DNA of 64,000 bases, taken from positions 1 to 64,000 of the forward strand of contig JBBHKE010000059.1 in NCBI GenBank assembly GCA_037447655.1, given 5' to 3'. The position numbers and the translations under genes are program-made. The notes beneath the pieces were generated by a model. The model made no database searches and was not told the DNA's origin. It was given only the letters and a program-made list of their open reading frames with translations. Origin of the DNA: Zygnema cylindricum. Taxonomy: Eukaryota; Streptophyta; Zygnematophyceae; Zygnematales; Zygnemataceae. Positions 21,835-32,512 of this stretch are shown piece by piece. Numbering within the stretch: position 1 is the first letter of the stretch; each line of letters opens with the position of its first letter.

Positions 21835-23373
21835 ATTTTCCCAAGTGTGGGACATGCCGTATCCTGGATTTCGAGGAAATCTAACAGTATATGCCAACCC
21901 ACCTCTTCGAGGTGGGTTGACACGATTTTTTTTTTGTATCTGCCAACCCACCTCCTCGAGGTGGGTTGACAGTTACAGAGAAAAATTGAAGCGAACTCTT
22001 CACAGATTTACATTTGACGGCCAGTATTACCTCCAAGACCTTCGGAGAGTATTGGCAAGATTCTCAGTAAAGTTGTTTTTCGTATAAAAACAAAATAGGC
22101 AGTAGATTTGGTACAAAGAGTCGCGGATTTCTGTACACTTCCCCACTCTTCGCATGATGGAAAGTCACCCTTATCCGGCGTTGAAATGAGAGGACAAAGC
22201 ATAGTTCAAAAGTAGGTGAAAGTAGGCCCATACAATATGCCTATTGTATGCAAAACATACAATATGACCTTAAGACCCATATTTGTTGTTGTTAAAATCG
22301 TGCGATTTTTTCATTTTTTACGATTTAAACATATAATTCGTGCCTGTTGAAAAAATCGCAAAAAATCGTGAAGTAATTTTTGTCCGGTAAAATGAACGGA
22401 CAATTTATGTAAAAGGTACAGGGTTTCCTGTAAATTCTATCGTTTTTTCTGGTAATGTACGGAATATAACGAAAACACACGTTGCATTTATTAGTATTAT
22501 ATGTCTAGTAAATTGAAGACAAATTTCACGTAACATGTACGTAATTTTTACGCAAATGTACGGAGATTTTCAAAAAGAGACGTTGGATTTCACACTATTT
22601 GATGCGCTAAATTTGAAAATTGTACCAACGTCTACTTCGTTTTTTCCAAAAAAAAGGCGCCATGACTATTGAAAACGAAACCAAATGGACGCCGCCTCCC
22701 ACTAACCTATCCTCCTCCCTCCCAATCTTTATATGAGTGGGAACACGTGAAGGCTGCAGACGGTGTGATTTTTCTCGCCAACCGAGGATTCTTCTTGCCA
22801 ACTGATTATGCATCTATATTTATTGCAACTTTGAAAATAACGCCCAAGCAACTAGGATCATAAATCATCTTCTTGGAAATGTTAACTGTGGAGGGATTAG
22901 ACCCTGTACAATGTGTCAAGCCGAGGTGAAGGAGGAGTTTAGTGCTTTAAAAAACCAAAAATCTGCAAATTCCTCTCAAAAACCTGTAATGTGCGACTAG
23001 GATGAACTCACAAGCAATTTTCCACCCTCTCCGCATACTATAGTAAGAGTTGTGCAGACTAAGATAAAAATGCATTTTAAAACCATAATAAGGAGGTAGA
23101 TTTAGCATAGGCCACGACTTTCTTTGCCAATGGATTGCCATTTAGACTTTTAAAGGACCCATATTGGAAGGCAGCGGTGAAAAAGACCGGTGATATAGGT
23201 GGATCTTACAAGTTACCAATCCGTAGTGCAATGAGAAATTGTTTCTTATTGCAAACCAAGGAAAATGTGAAGAACGATTTGGAAAATGTGAAGAAAGATT
23301 TGCCAAGCTATGTGGAAACTATTATTGTCACTAGTGCCTCGGTCACATCAGACGGAGGGACAGCAGTTGACGA

Positions 23374-23502
23374 TAGACCTCTCCTAAATATTCTAGATGT
23401 CACCCCGAAAGGTGACATGTACGATAGACCTCTTCTAAATATTCTATATGTCACCCCGAAAGGTGACATGTTCTATTCTAGCTGTCACCTCGAAAGGTGA
23501 CA
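23374..23502 (+). repeat. Three-unit hairpin repeat within hAT coding sequence
   Basis: The words tagacctc-taaatattcta and tgtcaccccgaaaggtgaca recur, giving three hairpins (TGTCACC/GGTGACA) at 23,398-23,417, 23,449-23,467 and 23,483-23,502. In protein terms the LLNIL-VTPKGDM codons are duplicated in frame. Confidence 0.75.
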
Positions 23503-23599
23503 TGTTATTGACAGTAGAAGACACAAGTGGGCAAGTTAAAGACGCCGAATACATTTGTAAGGTGGTAGAAAAAAAAGTAATAGCGGTAGGCGTGGAGAA

Positions 23600-23738
23600 T
23601 GTGTGCAGATTTCAGTGACTACAACAAGTATGGGGGAGAGAGAGAAGAGATGGAGGCAGGCTGCCATCATTTCTTATATATGTTTCCGCTAATTTATTTT
23701 AAACTAGAAAATACAAAAAACTACTTATTTCAACAGAT
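23600..23738 (-). mobile_element. Short copia LTR 5'-end fragment inside hAT transposase
   Basis: Read from 23,738 on the minus strand it begins TGTTGAAATAAGTAG, then tattttctag, and includes the cagtgactacaacaagtatg word of copia LTRs. The hAT sequence resumes at DLMLKD immediately afterwards, but about 35 codons are missing, so insertion accompanied deletion. Confidence 0.65.
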
Positions 23739-24838
23739 TTGATGTTGAAAGATTGGAGTAAGTTGACATTTATCTCCAAACCTGTTCGAGGGGCAAAAGA
23801 AGTTCTAAAATTCATCACTAATTATAGCATGAGTGTAGCCGTGTTCAATAAAATTTCTCCTCATCGGCTTCTAAAACCTTGAGAGACTAGGTTTGCTACC
23901 AATTTTATTATGCTCCAAATGTTATTAGACGTGAAAGAGAGTCTGGAGCGCTTGATGATTGATGACAAATTCAAAGAATGGGTGGGCAAACCTATGTACA
24001 AGACAAATAGAGCTAAAATTAAGTGCTACATTTTGAGCACGGAGTTTTGGGTTAGAGCGGCAGAGGCTCTGTCAATTTTAAAACCTGTGGTGCAGTTGAT
24101 CAATGATTACGACAGAGGTGGCCCGAATGTGTGGAAGGTTTATCACGGTTTTTACGCTATTGGACAGTTTTTGGATAATTTAGCCGTCGCGAGAGGAGAT
24201 GATATTCGTGAGGGCATGCAGATTTTGGAAGAGTTCAAGACATCTTGGGTGGGGAGGTGGAAAATGGCCCATAGCCCATTTACGCGGCTAGCTTTGTACT
24301 CCATCCGGAGTTCCAAAACCACGCATATGGGCAATATGCAAACTCGACAGTTATGGAAGGTTTTCAAACAATGTTGGAGAGGATGCTTCCAAATGTGGAG
24401 AAGCAAGAAGATGCCCGCATTGAGTTGTAAAAATATAGAGGTTTTGAGGGAGTTTATGGTAGGGAAATTACAAAATCGTGTGCAAAGAAGATGCCAGCGT
24501 GGAAACGGTGGCAAAATTTTGGGTCTTCCACCCCTATTTTGCAGAAGGTGACACTAAAAATACTTGCCCTGTGCTCAGTTGCTAGCTCATGTGAGCAGAA
24601 TTGGTCTACATAAGACCATATTCACTCTAAGAAGAGAAATAGATTAACGGCTAAAGGGGCTAATGATATGGTATGGGTCTTCACTAATCTCATATTGTTA
24701 AAGAAGACTAAGGATGTTACCTATGAAGAGGACATGGTGGCATGGGAAGAAGAGGGAGGGGAGGTAAGGGAAGAGGATTTAGATGAAGACATGGTGAACT
24801 TTGACGTAGGGGAAGATGATCTAGCATAACGATAAATG

Positions 24839-24840
24839 AG

Positions 24841-24874
<34 letters not shown>

Positions 24875-24876
24875 CT
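24839..24876. repeat. (AT)n/(GT)n microsatellite
   Basis: About 13 AT dinucleotides followed by gtgtgtgtg, in the hAT arm downstream of the transposase. Confidence 0.9.
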
Positions 24877-25129
24877 TTTTTTAATAAATGTGGCTAAGGG
24901 TGTTGGCTTTGAACAGACATAATAACATGGGAAGATAAGGAAAGGGAGGTAAGGGAAAAATAATTTGGGTGAAGACATTAGGGACCTCAATGTAGGGTAA
25001 GAAGATTTACTGTAGAGATAGATGAAAGATATGTATTTCTGTTTTTGGATTAATGTGATTGTAATTTTTTGATTATTTTATTTTTTTAGGTCGTGCAATG
25101 CTGAATATGAAAAATATCATTTGTACATG

Positions 25130-25418
25130 GTCTCTACTGCGTATGATGTTTAAAAGATAGAGAGAGAAGTCGGCCATGGCTGCTTGTATGCTGTTTAAGA
25201 AATAGAGAGAGAAGGCGGCCATGGCTGCCTGATAGTGTCAAACAGACGGACTTTGACAATTTTTTTAAGTCCAGCTAGATTTGAACCTGCCTCTTCGCAT
25301 TCTGCCTGTAGCCTATTTTGCGTTTGTCCGTTACCAGTCTATAAAGAGAGTGTGATACATATTTAAAAGAAGAAAATTTAGTAGGGCTCATTTAAAGGGA
25401 AACGTAGATACTGCGGTA
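25130..25418 (+). repeat. Degenerate copia LTR-like fragment in the hAT arm
   Basis: gccatggctgcctgat, the tRNA-like antisense block (agatttgaacctgcc) and neighbouring words follow the order seen in copia LTRs, but ends are not preserved. It directly precedes the intact LTR start at 25,419. Confidence 0.45.
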
Positions 25419-26875
25419 TGTAGAAATTAAAGGTTCATTTAGTATTTTCTAGGTTTTGTAAAAGGTAAAATGTAGAAAAGAAACAAAGGCAGATGCCTCA
25501 AACTCCTCTCTCCAGCTCCCACACTTGTCGCAGTCATTGAAAGTTGGAGAGGGAGTTAGAGCCATGGCTGCTTATGCTATCCAGGGGGAGACAGCACTTG
25601 ACGCAATCATTGAAAGTTGGAGAGGGAGTTAGAGCCATAGCTACCTATGCTATCCAGAGGGAGATAGACAGTTGATTAGTAGATTTACCAAAATGGTACC
25701 TGCCGGACCAAGAATTTCAACCTAGTACCTGTCGTTCGTCAAAGCCGCCGGTAGCCGTTAGCTTTATCCTATTAGTCGAAGACCAAGGTTACGTAATATA
25801 GGGTTTGATACTTATATAAATATTTACACGTAAATATTTCATTTAACGGGATATTATGACATAGATACAGTTTGTATTATACGGGGTACGGAACATCTCG
25901 AAATGGATACCGTGCATTTTTTTTCGAAAGCGAAACAAATATCACGCAAGTATTTATGACGGCTACGATTGAAACCCGGATTTAATCGGACGACCGCGAA
26001 GAATGCCGAGATTGCAGAATACGATTTTTGGCGATTTGAGGTCAACGCCACATCGATTGAAACGTGGCACAATCACATTGGACTACGACATCTCAAAGGA
26101 TTACAGGAATGAGTCCAAAAATGACATGTGTCGACTTGTTGGCCATGTCGTACAATGGCCTTACAGAAAGTACACCGGCACCCGTACCTTTTTGTACAAT
26201 ATAGTATTATGATTGGTGCCGTACTTCAGTAGATACAGATTTACAGAGAGATAGGACTTAGAAAAATTTGGTAGATAGGACCCTCTCTCCCAGAGAGCCT
26301 CTGTACAAAAGGTCAACTTTGACCCTCCATAACTTACTCCTCAGAGAAGCAAATTCAGAGATTCTTTTTGCTATCAACTGAAGGGAATCTTGCCTTCAGA
26401 AAGGAAAAGGTGGTCAGAGTTTTTGTCTACCAGGGTGGCATTTAATCTTGCTGAAACACAAGGGGGTCAAGGTTATCCTACACGCTTCGTGTGAGCTGCC
26501 TATTCTGAGGACCTATGGAGGTCTCAAAGTTGCACGTACGACACACTATTATGATTGGTGTCGTATTTCAGTAGATACAGATTGAGAGAGAGATAAGACT
26601 TAGAAAAATTTGGTAGATTGGACCCTCTCTCCCAGAGAGTCTATGTACAAAAAGCCAACTTTGACCCTCCATAACTTACTGCTTAGAGAAGCAAATTCAG
26701 AGATTATTTTTGCTATCGACTCAAGGGAATCTTGCCTTCACAAGGGTAAAGGTGGTCACAGTTTTTGTCTACCAGGGTGGCAGTTAATCTTGCTAAACAC
26801 AAGGGGGTCAAAGTTATTCTAGAGGCTTCGTGTGAGCTGCCTACTCTGAGGACCTATGGAGGTCTCAAAGTTGCA
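25419..26875 (+). repeat. 5' LTR of copia A with internal tandem duplication
   Basis: Starts TGTAGAAATTAAAGG and ends gtctcaaagttgca. The last 341-342 bp are present twice (about 26,193-26,534 and 26,535-26,875), so this LTR is about 1.46 kb against 1.03 kb for the partner. The duplication boundary falls exactly on the LTR terminus. Confidence 0.8.
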
Positions 26876-26890
26876 GGTTATGGGCCCACC
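26876..26890 (+). promoter_or_regulatory. Copia primer-binding-site candidate
   Basis: ggttatgggcccacc lies directly inside the LTR. The same 15 bases follow the LTR at 32,056-32,070 and, on the minus strand, at 47,466-47,480 and 54,050-54,064, with ggatatgggcccacc at 21,289-21,303. The core TGGGCCCACC does not match initiator Met, so the primer tRNA is unidentified. Confidence 0.55.
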
Positions 26891-27840
26891 CTATAAGGTA
26901 CCCATGTTCAATGGAAAAGGCTTCATATATTGGGAAAGTATGATGACATGAGCTCTATGTGAGAAACGGTTTTGGGGAATAATGAGTGGACGAGTGAGGC
27001 GTCCATCTAGTCTTTTGATCCCTTTACGGTTTACAGGAAGCAGATTCACCAAAGATGTAGATCCATCTCCAACGGAGGAGAAAAATGAAGGGGAGATGGT
27101 GGACAAAGGAAAGGAGAAGGAGAAGGTCACACAAATAGAAACCGCTTCCGCATTCATGTCACCTATTCCAAGGAAAGAGGAGAATGATACCGATACCTGG
27201 TACTACAACAATATGGCGGCAAATCACTTCATCCTTCGCCATCTTACTCAAGGGCTTCAATCTCCTCATTTCCAGGTAGAGAGGGCATCCGACCTTTGGG
27301 TGGATCTCATAGAGATGTACCGAAGTGGTACGATTCAACAACAGCAGTTGGCTAATCAGAAAATAGATGCATATGTATAGAAGGGGGGGAAGATGTTGGA
27401 TTTTTGTAATGAGTTTGCAACACTTTTCATGGAGCTAGAGAGTGCTGGACAGGTTGAACTGAAAAGATGAAGGTTAACTGATTGCTCATTAAGTTACCAG
27501 ATGAGTTGGAAAACATAGTCAACTCTGTGCAGGATTTTCCGGACTCAAGGTGGATATGGAATTCAGTGGTAGGGATGATTCTTGTTCGGGAGAATACAAT
27601 AGAAATCCGGAGGGGAGGAAAGAGTGGGCAAGCCTTGGCAGCTGGGACCGATTGGAGGAACAATGATTCCAGAAAACCGATTAGAAATTATCAAGGGGGG
27701 GGCGAAAAAATCAGACCGACGAGTTCGGACCAAGGACTCCCAAGGGTTTGTGCCACTTTTGTAAGAAACCATGGCATTATATGGCGGAGTGCACTAAGCT
27801 AACCGAGCTGCGGTTCAAGAAGGGGCAGACCAATGGAACT
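26891..27840 (+). pseudogene. Copia A Gag
   Basis: Gag would form the virus-like particle shell. Frames 26,982-27,380 and 27,482-27,802 show the family order: FNGKGFIYWE-like start, SPIPRKEENDTDTW, LRHLTQGLQSPHFQVERASDLW, a stop after DAYV, LIKLPDELENIVNSVQDFP, and WNSVVGMILVRENTIEIRRGGK. The zinc knuckle is frameshifted (VCATFVRNHGIIW in the surviving frame). At least one stop and two shifts inactivate it. Compare copia F at 46.5-47.4 kb, where the same protein is one open frame of 250 residues. Confidence 0.8.
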
Positions 27841-27863
27841 CTAAAAGGAATTAAAATTCCCTT

Positions 27864-29514
27864 GTGACACAGGGAGGTGAGGCCGAATGCGAGGACGCGG
27901 AGGGTAAACTCCTATTGGATGAGGAGTTGGAAGCGAGAAACGAGGTCGAAATTCCACGAAAGCAGAAATGTGCTTTCGGTGGATTGAAAGGTGAAGCAGG
28001 CTGGATTGTAAATTCAGGTGCCTCCATGCACATGTGTAAGGATAAACACCTATTCACTAAGATAAGAAAGATTCCCACCGTAGAGATAGAGTACGGGGAT
28101 GGGAGGATAGTCACTACTACTCTTGTAGGATCGGTAGATCTGAAAGTGTTAGTAGAAGGGAAGACGTCCAAAGTTACATTCTCCAATGTGTTGTTTATTC
28201 TGGAGCTGAACAAAATCCTAATCTCTACGTCTGTATTAGATGATAAGGGTTTTGATACTACCACTAGGAAAAGAGTCTATACTGCTAGTTTTGAGGAGGA
28301 AGTTTATTTCAAGGTTGAAAAAGGTAGCCAAGGGATGTTTAGGCTGATTTTAAGCAATGAAAAGAAGAAACTTTATTATGCTGGTGTTCATGATATAATG
28401 CTGTGGCATAAGAGGCTTGGGCATGTGAATCTAGATAAATGAAGAGAGATGAAAAAGATGGGAGTAGTGGAAGGGATTCCGTTCGGTGAGAGTGAGAATC
28501 TACCTGATTGTAGTGGATGTGCTCAAGGTAAAACACACACGTTACCCTACCCAAAAACTGCCACCTATAAGGGAGAAAAGATTCTAGATTTAGTACACAG
28601 AGTTATTTGGGGGCCGGCCTGAGTGCCCTCACCCGAGGGGAAAAGGTTTATGATGACTATCACGGATGATTGGGCTCGGTATTCTAGGGTGTATTTTTTG
28701 AAATATAAGTCAGAAGCTCAGGAATGTTTTAGACAATATAAAGCATGGAGTGAAAAACTCCATGAAACCCTAATCAAGAGAGTAAGGAGTGACAATGGTG
28801 GAGAGTATACCTCTAACCACTTTGAGGATTTTCTGAGAGAAGATGGAGTGCAACACCAAAAGACAGTTCCTAAAAATCTTGGGCAAAATGGTGTAGCTGA
28901 AAGATTAAATAGAACACTGAGTGATAGTGGTAGGAGTATGCTTTCGGATAAGAAGATACGGAAGAAGTTTTGGGCCGAAGCAATGAACTCTGCAAATTAT
29001 CTCAAGAATAGAGTTCTTACTTCGGCAGTAAAAGGCCTAAGCGAGATGGACAGGCCGAAAACCAAATGTTTAATAGTTAAAGGTTTTCGGTAGTCAAGTG
29101 TTCAGTTTAGACACAGATTGGTCAAACTGGAAGTTAGATCCAAAAGGAAAACCAAGATATCGACTAGGATATAATGAAGATGTAAAAAGATATAGAGTTT
29201 ATGATCTCAAGAGAGAAGATAGAATCCTAGTGAAGCATCTAGTGATTATGGATGAAAGGAAATCTATAGATCCCTTTAAGCATACAAAGACAATCAGAAT
29301 CAGATTTGAGTTAGAAAATTCTGATGACTTTGAGCTTCCTAACTATCCAAGATTTCAAGAAGATGATGATCTTGCAGGTTCACATCAGATTGAGAAGGAC
29401 CCAAATGTGGAACTCCTAGTATTAACTCCAACCGAAGTGGAAGACGTTGTGGAAATCATCCCTGAAGCAAGAGATAAGGGAGAAGTAGAAACTGTTCGAA
29501 AAAATCAAAAGTAG
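27864..29514 (+). pseudogene. Copia A protease and integrase
   Basis: Frame 27,864-28,442 carries the aspartic protease, which matures the polyprotein, but the catalytic DSG reads NSG (GWIVNSGASMHMC). It continues to the GAG-pre-integrase zinc segment WHKRLGHVN. After a stop at about 28,441 comes CSGCAQGK, completing the HHCC finger. The integrase core at 28,450-29,093 shows RSDNGGEY (second Asp) and NGVAERLNR (Glu), but the first Asp region reads VHRVIWGP in place of VHTDIWGP. The C-terminal linker is at 29,098-29,514. Loss of both protease and integrase catalytic residues makes it inactive. Confidence 0.85.
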
Positions 29515-29640
29515 CCATCTATTCCGGCAACCGAGTTTGAGGAAGGAAGAAGAAGCAGCAAAAGACTGCAAGAGAGACAAGCTAACAAGAAAGTAACCAA
29601 ACTGTCTCACCCCGATGAACCTCAAACTTATAATGAGGCA

Positions 29641-30718
29641 ATGACTTATCCTGAGAGATACCGGTGGAAGAAAGGTGTTAATGAGGAGATAGCCTCGATT
29701 ATGGCGGCCGATACATGGGAATTGGTGGATTATCCTCCTAACACGAAGCCAATTGGGTGTAAGTGGGAATTTAAACTAAAACTCAACCCAAATAACACCA
29801 TTGAGCGCTATAAGGCTCGGTTAGTGGAGAAAGAATTTACCCAGAAAGAGGGAATTGACTACGAGGAGACATTTGCCCTGGTTGACAAGTTTCCCTCCGT
29901 CCAGATACTTCTCAGTCTGGCGGCAGCAGAAGACATGGAAGTACATCAGATGGACATCAAGACGACCTTTCTACATGGAGAGTTGGAAGGGGAGATTTTT
30001 ATGCGACAGCCCGAAGGATTCGTGGAGCAAGGGGAGGAGAGCAAGGTATGTCGATTGATCAAATCTTTGTATGGGCTCAAACAGGCGCCCCGACAATGGA
30101 ATAAGAAGCTCGATGAGTTTCTTACAGGTTGGGGATATATTTGGATTAGCTAAGATCACTCGATTTATTTGTTTGAAGATGAGGAAGGAATTATTTTTAT
30201 TGCAATTTATGTTGATGATTTGATTGTTTTAAGCAAATCTATGGATAAAATTAATAAGTTGAAAAATGATCTAAAAGGGAGATTTGAGCAAAGGATATGG
30301 GAGAAACAAAGTATATTTTGGGAATTCAAGTAGAGAGAGACAAAGATAAAAAGATAATAAGATTAGCTCAGAAGGAAGCCATTGGAAACATGTTAGAGAG
30401 ATTGCAAATGGATAAGGCTAATAGTTATACCACTCCAATGGAACTAAAGAAGGGAAGTGAGGGGAGTGTGGAAGAGGGAGTTATAATGTTGGATGATGAG
30501 TTAGGCCCTGAAGAGAAATGATTTATGCAAACAATCCCTTATAGACAAGTAGTGGGAATCCTAATATATTTCATAAATTGTACCCGACCGGACATAACAC
30601 CACCTAAAGGAGTACTAAGTAGGAGTCTGAATTCTCCTATTAAGAAGGATAGGGAGGCAACTAAATGAGTCCTTATATATCTCATAGGGACTAGAGATCT
30701 ATGGTTGCATTTGGGTGG
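29641..30718 (+). pseudogene. Copia A reverse transcriptase
   Basis: RT frame 29,641-30,153 begins in the connecting domain (ERYRWKKGVNEEIASIMAADTWELV) and has IERYKARLV, GIDYEETFALV, MDIKTTFLHGELEG and SLYGLKQAPRQWNKK, the standard copia RT blocks. After a stop at about 30,151, IYVDDLIVLSKS keeps the YVDD active site at about 30,200-30,240. A frameshift near 30,290 precedes GETKYILGIQVERD. The domain ends at LWLHLGG (30,718), where foreign sequence begins. It would convert element RNA to cDNA if intact. Confidence 0.85.
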
Positions 30719-30997
30719 GAAGAATTTCTTTCGTTTTTTGCTTACTCGACCGTACCTAATTTTTTTTTTTTTGTGAATCAGCCGCTCGAATTTGACTGGC
30801 CCCCAAAATTTGGCACCCGAATCCGTTCTCGATCCGACGCGCGTGGTCGGGTAACCGTCGAGCATGGATTGGGGCACCCGATTGCGACATCTCGGCGGTG
30901 AAGGGTCCCGTTATATCACTGTGGAACCAACAAAATATTTATCGCCAATACTTGTAAAAAATATAATATACTATATGATAGAACTTATGTTGTATTT

Positions 30998-32055
30998 TGT
31001 GGAAATTAATGGTCTTCTTAAAGTATTTTCTAGGTCTGAATAGAAATAAGAAAGAAGCCGAGGCAGTCTATCTCTATTTTCTCTCTCCAACTTCTCAAAC
31101 TTGTCGCAGTCACTGAGAAATTGGAGAAGGAGCTAGAGCCATGGCTACCTAGGCTATCCAGAGGTTTACGGGAAAATATATTTTAGTTAAAGGTTTAATT
31201 TACTAAAAGATATATGCCGGCGACAGGATTTGATCCTGGTACCTACCGGTCGGCAGACAGCCAGTAGCCGGTAGCCTTAGCCGTTAAGTCTAGAAGTAGT
31301 GTTAGGTATTATGAGGTTTGATAATTATTTAAACATTTATATGTAGAAAAGTTCATTTAACTATAACTGATTACGTGAGAGATATATCCAATAAATGTAA
31401 AAGTACGGATTTCAGTACGGATACAAAACCAATACCGCACATTTAATTCTTTAGTGAAACGAATACCACGCATGTATTTATTACGGCTACAATTAAATGT
31501 GAATTTAATCGGACGGCCGGAATTAACGCCGAGATCGCGGAAGAGGATTTCGGCGGTTTGTGGTCATCGCCACATCGGATGACACGTGGCGGAATGACAT
31601 TGGATCGCGGCATCTCCGAGGATTAAAGGAGCGAATCCGGACATACCACGTGTCGACATTTAGGCCATGTCGTACAATGACCGTACATAAAGTACACCGG
31701 CAGCTGTACTTTTGTGTACGAAACTGAAATCTTATTGGCTCCGTACATCAGAAGATAGAGTCTGTGAGAGAGATAGGACTTAGAAAAATTAGAAGATATG
31801 ACCCTCTCTCCCACAGAGCTTCAGTACAAAAGGTCAACTTTGACCCTCCATAACTTACATCTCAGGGGAGCAAATTCAGAGACTCTTTTTGCTATCGACT
31901 CAGGGGAGTCTTTTCTTCACAGAAGTGAAGTTGGTTAGAGTTTTTGTTTGCCAGGGTGGCAGTTATATTTGCTGAAACACAAAGGGGTCAGGGTTATCCT
32001 ACAGGCTTCTTGGAAGCTGTCCACTCTGAGGACTTATGGAGGTCTCAGAGTTTCA
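30998..32055 (+). repeat. Copia D LTR
   Basis: Starts TGTGGAAATTAATGG (canonical TGTAG with one change) and ends ggtctcagagtttca, followed at once by the ggttatgggcccacc primer-site candidate. An antisense tRNA-like block lies near 31,205-31,290 (B box ggatcaaatcc on the minus strand at 31,226-31,236). Confidence 0.8.
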
Positions 32056-32099
32056 GGTTATGGGCCCACCCTCTAGGGTACCAATCTTTAATGGAACTG

Positions 32100-32512
32100 G
32101 CTTCATATACTAGGAAAGTATGATGATAGGAGCTCTATGCGAAAAAAGGTTTTGGGGGATAGTGAGTGGACGGTTGGGGCGTCCATCAAGTCTTTGAATT
32201 CCTCCAGGGTTTGGAGGAAGCAGATTTACCAGAAAAGAGTATCCACCTTCAACGGAAGAAACAAAAGAAAGAGAGGTGGTGGACAAAGGAAAAGAAAGGA
32301 GGCGACCACACCAATAACAACTGGTTCGGCATTCATGTCACCTATTCCGAGGAACGAGGAGAATGATACTGAAACCTGTGACTTCAACAATATGGCGGCA
32401 AAGCACTTCATCCTACGCCATCTCACTCAAGGACTTGCATGTCCTCATTTGCAGGTAGAAAGAGCATCCGATCTTTGGATGGCTCTCATATAGATGTACC
32501 GAAGTGGTACGA
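32100..32512 (+). pseudogene. Copia D truncated Gag
   Basis: N-terminal half of the same Gag as copia A and F: tggtttgggggatagtgagtgg matches, then SPIPRNEENDTET and KHFILRHLTQGLACPHLQVERASDLW. A stop precedes MYRSGTI, and homology ends at about 32,512 within cggtacgatt. No zinc knuckle or pol follows. The open frame 32,137-32,493 mixes two reading frames. It closely parallels copia F Gag, so the fragment is fairly young. Confidence 0.75.

Larger units (their letters stand above)
19734..21886. mobile_element. Chimeric insertion: gag-only copia derivative joined to a TRIM
   Basis: The segment starts TG, ends CA and is flanked by GTATA at 19,729-19,733 and 21,887-21,891. The uninterrupted paralogue at 9080 shows a single gtatc, so this is one target duplication. 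Left part (minus orientation): copia LTR 3' end, gag, a primer-site-like ggatatgggcccacc (21,289-21,303 reversed), and 43 bp of LTR end (21,304-21,346) identical to 19,734-19,776. Then come 25 bp that are partly purine-rich, and a complete TRIM in plus orientation. No copia pol is present. Confidence 0.75.
21372..21886 (+). mobile_element. TRIM: miniature LTR retrotransposon with tRNA-like LTRs
   Basis: Two 229-bp direct repeats, 21,372-21,600 and 21,658-21,886, each begin TGTTGG and end CTAACA and differ at only about two positions by eye (a/g at 21,456/21,742 and c/t at 21,579/21,865). The 57-bp interior starts with TGGTATCGGAGCC (21,601-21,613), a near match to the initiator-Met tRNA primer site, and ends with a polypurine tract gtgaggggggg (21,647-21,657). 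It encodes no protein, so it needs enzymes from another element. The high LTR identity implies a recent origin. Each LTR contains a tRNA-like gene. Confidence 0.88.
19257..22161. repeat. Interspersed 0.7-kb repeat, copy 2, with 2.15-kb insertion
   Basis: The flanks 19,257-19,733 and 21,887-22,161 are collinear with 8617-9324. The right flank has a roughly 50-bp tandem duplication of the hairpin unit that copy 1 lacks. The interrupting segment is 19,734-21,886. Confidence 0.8.
23135..24830 (+). pseudogene. hAT transposase, broken
   Basis: This would cut and paste hAT elements by binding the TIRs. The first frame (23,135-23,500) has the region before the catalytic core: LPFRLLKDPYWKAAV-like sequence, AMRNCFLLQTKENVK, then TSDGGTAVDDRPLLNIL. 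Next come KDAEYICKVV (about 23,540), a gap filled by LTR sequence, and DLMLKDWSKLTFISKPV (about 23,737) to ITNYSMSVAVFNK. The long frame 23,910-24,551 has LKPVVQLINDYDRGGPNVWKVYHGF. A degraded C-terminal dimerisation segment (NWST near 24,600, then an acidic tail to 24,828) ends it. The stretch around the second catalytic Asp (TDNA...PCAAHC in relatives) is replaced by the LTR fragment, so it cannot be active. Confidence 0.8.

Noticed and set aside
21372-21886. Retrozyme (hammerhead ribozyme in the LTR)
   Set aside because: I found no CTGATGA...GAAA core in the LTR; only the tRNA-like fold is visible.
21367-21891. A separate target duplication for the TRIM alone
   Set aside because: The 5 bp before it (gaaag) and after it (gtata) do not match; gtata instead matches 19,729-19,733.
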